This document shows positions 41,570 to 46,091 of a DNA stretch of 46,091 bases, in pieces; within the stretch, counting starts at the first letter, position 1, and each line of letters begins with the position of its first letter. The stretch comes from an uncultured Candidatus Melainabacteria bacterium. Lineage in GTDB: Bacteria; Cyanobacteriota; Vampirovibrionia; Gastranaerophilales; Gastranaerophilaceae. The position numbers and the translations under genes were made by a program. The notes beneath the pieces were generated by a model, which was not told the DNA's origin, did no database searches, and saw only the letters and a program-made list of their open reading frames with translations. Where the stretch lies: contig CAKVGS010000014.1 in NCBI GenBank assembly GCA_934747335.1, forward strand, positions 1 through 46,091. The letters run 5' to 3'.

Positions 41570-44044
41570 CTAACCTCTGAATGACAATTCAGGCAAATTC
41601 TTTTTAAGCACTGCTCTTACGTTTGCCATTTGAGTTTCAATCATTTCATCCGTCATTGTTGAATTAGAGTCTTGCATTCTAATTCTGAACGCAACTGACT
41701 TAAATCCTTCTTGAACGTGTTCACCTTGGTATACGTCAAAGACTTCGCAACCTGCAAAGATTTTGTTATCCACGCCTTTTTTAACAACTTTTTCCAATTC
41801 TTCCCAAGTAGTTTTAGCAGGAATGATAACCGCCAAATCTCTTTGAACTTCAGGGAATTGAGAAAGTTTCTTAAATCTTACAACAGACTCATTTACGCCT
41901 GAAATTAACATATCTAAATCCAATTTAAACAAGAACGCATCCTGATTAAGTTTTAATTTATTTTTAAGTTCCGGATGAAGTTCACCATAATATCCAATAA
42001 TTTCAGGTTTTTTGCCCAACATAGTTAAAACTGCTGTTTTGTATGGGTGTAAACATTTATGAGAATCAGCTAATGGAGAATCTGCTAATAATGAGAATTT
42101 AATACGTCTTGTCAAGCCGAATTCTTCCAAAACCTTGTCTACAATACCCTTTACTGTGTAAAAATCAACTTCGCCTGTCGGTTGCCATAAAGAGTTTTGA
42201 ACATTACCCGTAATAATACCTGCTAATGTTTGAGTTTCTTTAATACCTGTTTCTTTTTCGGTTGTTTCGCCAACTTTCAAATAACTACGTCCGATTTCAT
42301 AACCCCAAAAATCTTTTTGACCGTTATCATAGTTGTATTTCATACAATTCAAAAGACTTGCTATAAGCGTTTGTCTAAGCATTGCAAAATCTTCTGATGC
42401 AGGATTCTCAACAAAAATGGCGTTTTCTTTGTCGTAAGACATATTGAATTGTTTAAGTAAAGGTTCACCAATAAGAGAACAAGTTTGCATTTCGTTAAGT
42501 CCTGCTGCTCTCATTAAATCGTGAACTTTATTGATAACTCTTTCGGCAAGACTGATTTCAGGAGTGCCGGCTCTATTTGGAAGAGTCGGTGTGATTTTGT
42601 CGTAACCGTTTATTCTTGCAATTTCTTCAATTAAATCACATTCTCTTGTAACATCACCTGCGCGGAAAGAAGGAACTTGTACCTTGCAAGCCATTTCATT
42701 TTTACCTAAAATTGTGAAACCAAGTTTTTCTAAAATTGCCAAGCATTTAGAAGCTTCTATTTCACAACCCAACATTCTTTTAATTTGCGGATATCTTAAA
42801 GTAATTTCAATTGGCTCAAGTTTGTTTTCACCGGCTTCTGCAATACCTTCAAACTTAGCATCGGCGTATTTTTCTAATAGCTCAACGGCTCTTAATAAAC
42901 CTGATTTAACAGCCTCAATATCAACTCCTCTTTCAAATCTTGAGCAAGCATCTGATTTATATCCTACGCTTCGAGAACTTTTTCTGTTAGCTTGAGGTGT
43001 AAAATAAGCCGCTTCTAAAGCTAAATTTTTAGAATTATCATCAATTTCAGAATTAGCGCCACCAAAAACACCACCTAAACAAACAGGTTGTTCCTTTGTT
43101 GCGATAACAACTGTATCGTGGTGAAGTTGTCTTTCTACTTCGTCAAGAGTTACAAGCTTTTCGCCTTCTTCTGCGCGTCTTACGCACAAATAACCGTTCA
43201 ATTTATCCAAATCAAAAGCGTGAAGCGGAGTGCCGTATTCTAACATAACGTAGTTTGTAATATCGACAACATTATTGATTGCTCTGATACCTGAAGAAAC
43301 AAGTCTTTTTTGCATCCAATCAGGAGAAGGTTTTATTGTAATATCTTTTAAAACGCCGATAGAATAATACTTACAAACATCGTTATCTTTGATTTCAACT
43401 TCAAAATCCGCAGTTTTTGCATTTCTTGCTGCATAGTCAAAATTCAAAGGTCTGTCGAATAATGCGGAAAGTTCTCTTGCAATACCGATTACAGACATTT
43501 GGTCGCCCCTATTTGCAGTTGGTGCAGTATGCAAAACATAGTCTTTTTCAAAGCCTAAAACATTTTCTACATCCAAACCTAAACCAACATTAGGGAAAAT
43601 TCTATTTAATACAAGAATTCCATCTTCTTCTTGATAATTTCTGTCAGAAACGCCAAGTTCATCATCAGAACATAGCATACCTTGAGATTCAACGCCTCTA
43701 ATTGTCGCAGGAGTAAGCTCGAATTGTTCACCTGATTTACGGTCTAGCACTTTGCTTCCAACTGATGCGTAAGGAATTACTTGCCCAACTTGAATGTTTT
43801 GCGCACCGCAAACTACTGTTTTTAGACCTGAACCTGTATTTACAGTTACAAGGTGCAAATGGTCAGAATTTGGGTGATTGTCTATTTTTTCAATTCTTGC
43901 AGTTATTATATTCGTAAATTTTGGTCTTAATTCTTCAATTTCTTCAACTTCTAAACCACTCATAGTAAGTTCATGAGCAATTTGTTTAACATCAATATCT
44001 TTAAGGTCTACTAATTCATTTAACCAATTTAGTGAAACTTCCAT
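41570..44044 (-). CDS. pheT: Phenylalanyl-tRNA synthetase beta subunit
   Basis: PheT pairs with PheS to charge tRNA-Phe. The 824-aa protein is full length: an N-terminal tRNA-binding domain (SDHLHLVTVNTGSGLKTVVCGAQNIQVGQVIPYA), the B3/B4 editing part (INNVVDITNYVMLEYGTPLHAFD), the B5 domain (LRYPQIKRMLGCEI), the core (IARINGYDKITPTLP) and the C-terminal FDX-ACB anticodon domain (RFKKLSQFPEVQRDLAVIIP). GAGAGGTAGG precedes the ATG. pheS is not in the window. Confidence 0.96.
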   Translation of the reverse strand: MEVSLNWLNELVDLKDIDVKQIAHELTMSGLEVEEIEELRPKFTNIITARIEKIDNHPNSDHLHLVTVNTGSGLKTVVCGAQNIQVGQVIPYASVGSKVLDRKSGEQFELTPATIRGVESQGMLCSDDELGVSDRNYQEEDGILVLNRIFPNVGLGLDVENVLGFEKDYVLHTAPTANRGDQMSVIGIARELSALFDRPLNFDYAARNAKTADFEVEIKDNDVCKYYSIGVLKDITIKPSPDWMQKRLVSSGIRAINNVVDITNYVMLEYGTPLHAFDLDKLNGYLCVRRAEEGEKLVTLDEVERQLHHDTVVIATKEQPVCLGGVFGGANSEIDDNSKNLALEAAYFTPQANRKSSRSVGYKSDACSRFERGVDIEAVKSGLLRAVELLEKYADAKFEGIAEAGENKLEPIEITLRYPQIKRMLGCEIEASKCLAILEKLGFTILGKNEMACKVQVPSFRAGDVTRECDLIEEIARINGYDKITPTLPNRAGTPEISLAERVINKVHDLMRAAGLNEMQTCSLIGEPLLKQFNMSYDKENAIFVENPASEDFAMLRQTLIASLLNCMKYNYDNGQKDFWGYEIGRSYLKVGETTEKETGIKETQTLAGIITGNVQNSLWQPTGEVDFYTVKGIVDKVLEEFGLTRRIKFSLLADSPLADSHKCLHPYKTAVLTMLGKKPEIIGYYGELHPELKNKLKLNQDAFLFKLDLDMLISGVNESVVRFKKLSQFPEVQRDLAVIIPAKTTWEELEKVVKKGVDNKIFAGCEVFDVYQGEHVQEGFKSVAFRIRMQDSNSTMTDEMIETQMANVRAVLKKNLPELSFRG

Positions 44045-44132
44045 ACTTTCCTACCTCTCTGTTTTTCTTTATTATACAACAAAAATTTGTAATCATAATG
44101 GTAGAAGCGCATTTGTCTGACAATTCGACAAT

Positions 44133-44167
44133 AAAAAAAGAACCTTCTATTAAGAAGGTTCTTTTTT
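44133..44167. terminator. Bidirectional intrinsic terminator
   Basis: AAAAAAAGAACCTTCT-ATTA-AGAAGGTTCTTTTTT lies between the omega-like gene and pheT, 14 bases beyond the stop of the former. It ends that transcript on the minus strand. Confidence 0.9.
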
Positions 44168-44180
44168 ATAAATTTTATTT

Positions 44181-44423
44181 TTAGCCAACTAATTCTGTAT
44201 CATCAGCTTCAGAAGCTTTTACCATAATGGCATGTTCAACAGGATTTTCTTTTTTGTAAGCATTTTCTGTAACAGCTTCTTCAAAGCCAAATTCATCTCT
44301 AGCTTTTTTCATTTGTGTTTCGTCAACTAATTTTTTTGCAAGTTCTGCAATTTCATAAACTAATTTATAACGGTTTTCTGCGTTTTCGTTAAGTTCCCAC
44401 GCTACTTTAATAATTTGATCCAT
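44181..44423 (-). CDS. rpoZ: Probable RNA polymerase omega subunit, 80 aa
   Basis: The segment NAENRYKLVYEIAELAKKLVDE (residues ~14-35) matches the omega core in which NR and a run of small helical residues are conserved, and NPVEHAIMVKASEADD (~60-75) matches the KPVxxAIxEI region. Omega assists RNA polymerase assembly. AGAGGT precedes the ATG and a strong terminator follows. The middle is diverged and the call rests on these short motifs only. Confidence 0.55.
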   Translation of the reverse strand: MDQIIKVAWELNENAENRYKLVYEIAELAKKLVDETQMKKARDEFGFEEAVTENAYKKENPVEHAIMVKASEADDTELVG

Positions 44424-44521
44424 TTTTACCTCTTTTAATTGTTTAACTTGATTTTATAACACACAAAAGGATTTGTCCATAGGCAATTTCTTAACAAAAC
44501 TTAACATTATATTCTCAAAAA

Positions 44522-44559
44522 GGCAATTTTACATGAAAGAAATACTTTATATATACATA
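44522..44559 (+). promoter_or_regulatory. Bipartite promoter shared with the EF-hand gene (copy 2)
   Basis: GGCAATTTT and CTTTATATATACATA start exactly 23 bases apart, as at 32798-32835. The intervening bases differ, so spacing and both boxes are what is kept. The gene starts 22 bases downstream. Confidence 0.7.
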
Positions 44560-44581
44560 CGAGATATCAAAGGAGAAAAAA

Positions 44582-45145
44582 ATGACAAATACTATTACTT
44601 TAAATTTAGCTAAAACTAATAATACAAATGCTAAGACATTTACTATTCGTACGGAAAACAAATCTTTTTTAAACGCCATCGTAGGCGATATTAAAAATGA
44701 AACGATTACAAAAGCTCAAATGCATCGACTTCAAGAAGTTGCCGCTCGAAATGGGGATGCCGGAATCCTTGAAAGTTGCGATTTGAGTGGTACTGAAAAA
44801 GTGAATTTAGCTAAAATGAATGGTTTTAGCCAATATTACGATATATCATTAAGTAAAGATAAAAAATATCTTAAAGTTAAAATCAAAGATGCCGGTGCTC
44901 TTTGCAAAAACCCTAACTTAGCAACTATCAAAGCTGATTTTGGCTTAAGAGACGGAGTTCTTGTACAAAAAGGCAAAATACCTCACAGTAACGACAAAGT
45001 TATTCCTAGTAGTACTGGTGGAGGCGGATTTGATGGAGTTGAGCTTGAAGTCGGCAAAGAAATTAATATTCCTGTTTCTGAAATTAACATAACAGGTTCA
45101 CCAAGAGGAGCTATTGCCAGATTTTGCAGTTGGCTTTCAAATTAA
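44582..45145 (+). CDS. Hypothetical 'MTN' protein, 187 aa
   Basis: I do not recognise a family. AAGGAG precedes the ATG. The first ~55 residues are Thr/Asn-rich (MTNTITLNLAKTNNTNAKTF), the centre has helical and beta parts (LSKDKKYLKVKIKDAGALC), and a Gly-rich loop (SSTGGGGFDGVELEVG) precedes the C-terminus. No signal peptide or membrane helix is seen. It shares its promoter with the EF-hand protein gene at 32921. It is convergent with map, with the stop codons overlapping by 4 bases. Confidence 0.7.
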   Translation: MTNTITLNLAKTNNTNAKTFTIRTENKSFLNAIVGDIKNETITKAQMHRLQEVAARNGDAGILESCDLSGTEKVNLAKMNGFSQYYDISLSKDKKYLKVKIKDAGALCKNPNLATIKADFGLRDGVLVQKGKIPHSNDKVIPSSTGGGGFDGVELEVGKEINIPVSEINITGSPRGAIARFCSWLSN

Positions 45146-45894
45146 TCCATTAAAGTTGTCATAAGTATCGGATCACCATCTGTTGCAAGAACTGTATGTT
45201 CAAAGTGCGCAGATGGTTTTCTGTCTTTTGTTACAACTCCCCATTTGTCGTCTTCAACAAAAACTTCGTCGCCACCAAGATTTAACATTGGTTCAATTGC
45301 GATAACCATGTTCGTTTTGATTAAAGTTTGGTCACCGACTCTATAATTGAACAAAAACGGGTCTTCGTGCATTTCGTGACCGACACCATGACCGCCGTAT
45401 TGACGAACAATACCCAATTTGTAGCTGTTTGCAACATCTTCTACTGCGCCTGAAATGTCATCAAGAACATTTCCTGCTCTCATTTTAGAAATCCCCGCGA
45501 ATAGAGCTTCTTCTGTTGCTTTCATAAGCATTTGTTTTTCTTCAGAGATTTTACCTACTGCATAAGACCAAGCGCTGTCACCAACCATGCCACCGTAGGT
45601 TGCGCCGACATCAATTGCTATGATGTCACCTTCTTTAAGAATTTCTGATTCAGAAGGAATTCCGTGAACAACTTTTTCGTTAATTGACGTACAAATGCAT
45701 GCCGGAAAACCAGCGTAACCAAGAAAAGTCGGGATAGCTTTGTTTTCTTTAATGACTTTCATTGCAATGTTGTCCAGTTCTTTTGTAGAAATACCCGGTT
45801 CAACAACTTCTTTCATTTTTTTATGAACAAGGGCAACAATATGTCCTGCATGTCGCATTCTTTTAATTTCATCACGAGATTTTCTGTTAATCAT
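45142..45894 (-). CDS. map: Methionine aminopeptidase type I
   Basis: Map removes the initiator methionine from nascent proteins. The 250-aa protein has all metal ligands: His in VVHGIPSE, Asp in IAIDVGATYGGMVGDSAW (two Asp), His in YGGHGVGHEMHEDP, Glu in VIAIEPML, and Glu in SAHFEHTVLAT. GAGGA precedes the ATG. Confidence 0.96.
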   Translation of the reverse strand: MINRKSRDEIKRMRHAGHIVALVHKKMKEVVEPGISTKELDNIAMKVIKENKAIPTFLGYAGFPACICTSINEKVVHGIPSESEILKEGDIIAIDVGATYGGMVGDSAWSYAVGKISEEKQMLMKATEEALFAGISKMRAGNVLDDISGAVEDVANSYKLGIVRQYGGHGVGHEMHEDPFLFNYRVGDQTLIKTNMVIAIEPMLNLGGDEVFVEDDKWGVVTKDRKPSAHFEHTVLATDGDPILMTTLMD

Positions 45895-45972
45895 AAATTC
45901 CTCAATTCTTTTTCTTAATTTTAAGCTTAAGACGTGATAAATTCAAGAAAAAAATTTTTTAAAACTTTTTGC

Positions 45973-46000
45973 TTGACATCAAAATTTGATTTGGTAATAT
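45973..46000 (+). promoter_or_regulatory. Promoter of tRNA-Glu
   Basis: TTGACA - 16 bases - TAATAT, a near-consensus promoter, ends 15 bases before the tRNA start. Confidence 0.8.
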
Positions 46001-46015
46001 AGAAATTGTCGATAA

Positions 46016-46091
46016 GCCCCCATCGTCTAGAGGCCTAGGACAACACCCTTTCACGGTGTAGACAGCGATTCGAATTCGCTTGGGGGTACCA
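46016..46091 (+). tRNA. tRNA-Glu (anticodon TTC)
   Basis: The 76-base gene starts GCCCCCATCGTCTAGAGG and ends with an encoded CCA at the last base of the window. The anticodon loop CTTTCAC gives TTC. The T-stem is AGCGA/TCGCT, so positions 53 and 61 are A and U instead of the near-universal G:C. Cyanobacterial and chloroplast tRNA-Glu share this A53:U61 pair, from memory. Confidence 0.96.

Noticed and set aside
1..46091. CRISPR arrays
   Set aside because: No regularly spaced direct repeats with unique spacers are seen; the 41-bp repeats are irregularly spaced and lack spacers of constant length.

Overview
The window reads as one stretch of chromosome from a low-GC bacterium, most likely a non-photosynthetic cyanobacterial relative (Vampirovibrionia/'Melainabacteria', order Gastranaerophilales). 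Support comes from a tRNA-Glu of cyanobacterial type with an A53:U61 T-stem pair, a CHASE2-adenylate cyclase, a cyanobacterial-style GAF histidine kinase, a short HPF, a csaB gene, and hypothetical proteins with the N-terminal 'NFEA/VSFG' motif I associate with that group. The assignment is an inference from gene content, not a database result.

Layout. 1-4796 is a leftward defence-like block: a Cys-rich hypothetical gene, a macro-domain hydrolase, a DUF4186 protein, an EVE-McrB fusion and a window-truncated McrC nuclease. 4797-7800 is a scarred accessory zone beside a tRNA-Ala gene. It holds four copies of a 41-bp repeat, two tRNA-T-arm-like direct repeats, two truncated gene fragments, and an intact tspO-phrB (class II photolyase) pair. 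8100-11360 holds a PLP lyase and the CHASE2 cyclase. 11594-14066 is a rightward eda / sugar kinase / csaB operon. 14063-17574 holds a secreted protein, a small Cys-rich protein with a structured leader, HPF, a glycosyltransferase, RdgB and a small HTH regulator. 17848-21685 is a leftward signalling operon: histidine kinase, lone receiver, degenerate PilB/GspE-like ATPase.

23147-30430 is a leftward surface-polysaccharide locus: RgpF/DUF616 fusion, GT-acyltransferase fusion, GT61, DegT aminotransferase and UDP-glucose dehydrogenase. It is headed by two compact tyrosine recombinase genes. Between them lie perfect 37-bp inverted repeats around a 158-bp segment that carries a promoter-like sequence facing the locus. 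I read this as a phase-variable invertible promoter controlling surface glycan synthesis, and it is the most interesting system in the window.

30503-34047 holds an HNH-like lineage protein, an XRE regulator and an EF-hand protein. It also holds a dead REP-associated tyrosine transposase (RAYT) flanked by two copies of a ~105-bp REPIN-like element, which is found five times in the window. 34048-46091 is mostly housekeeping: secF, secD, dapA, panC, pheT, a probable rpoZ, map and tRNA-Glu. Interspersed are a repeat-rich 592-aa protein and a second small 'MTN' protein, which shares a rigid bipartite promoter with the EF-hand gene 11.7 kb away. Several other hairpin repeat families sit in the gaps.
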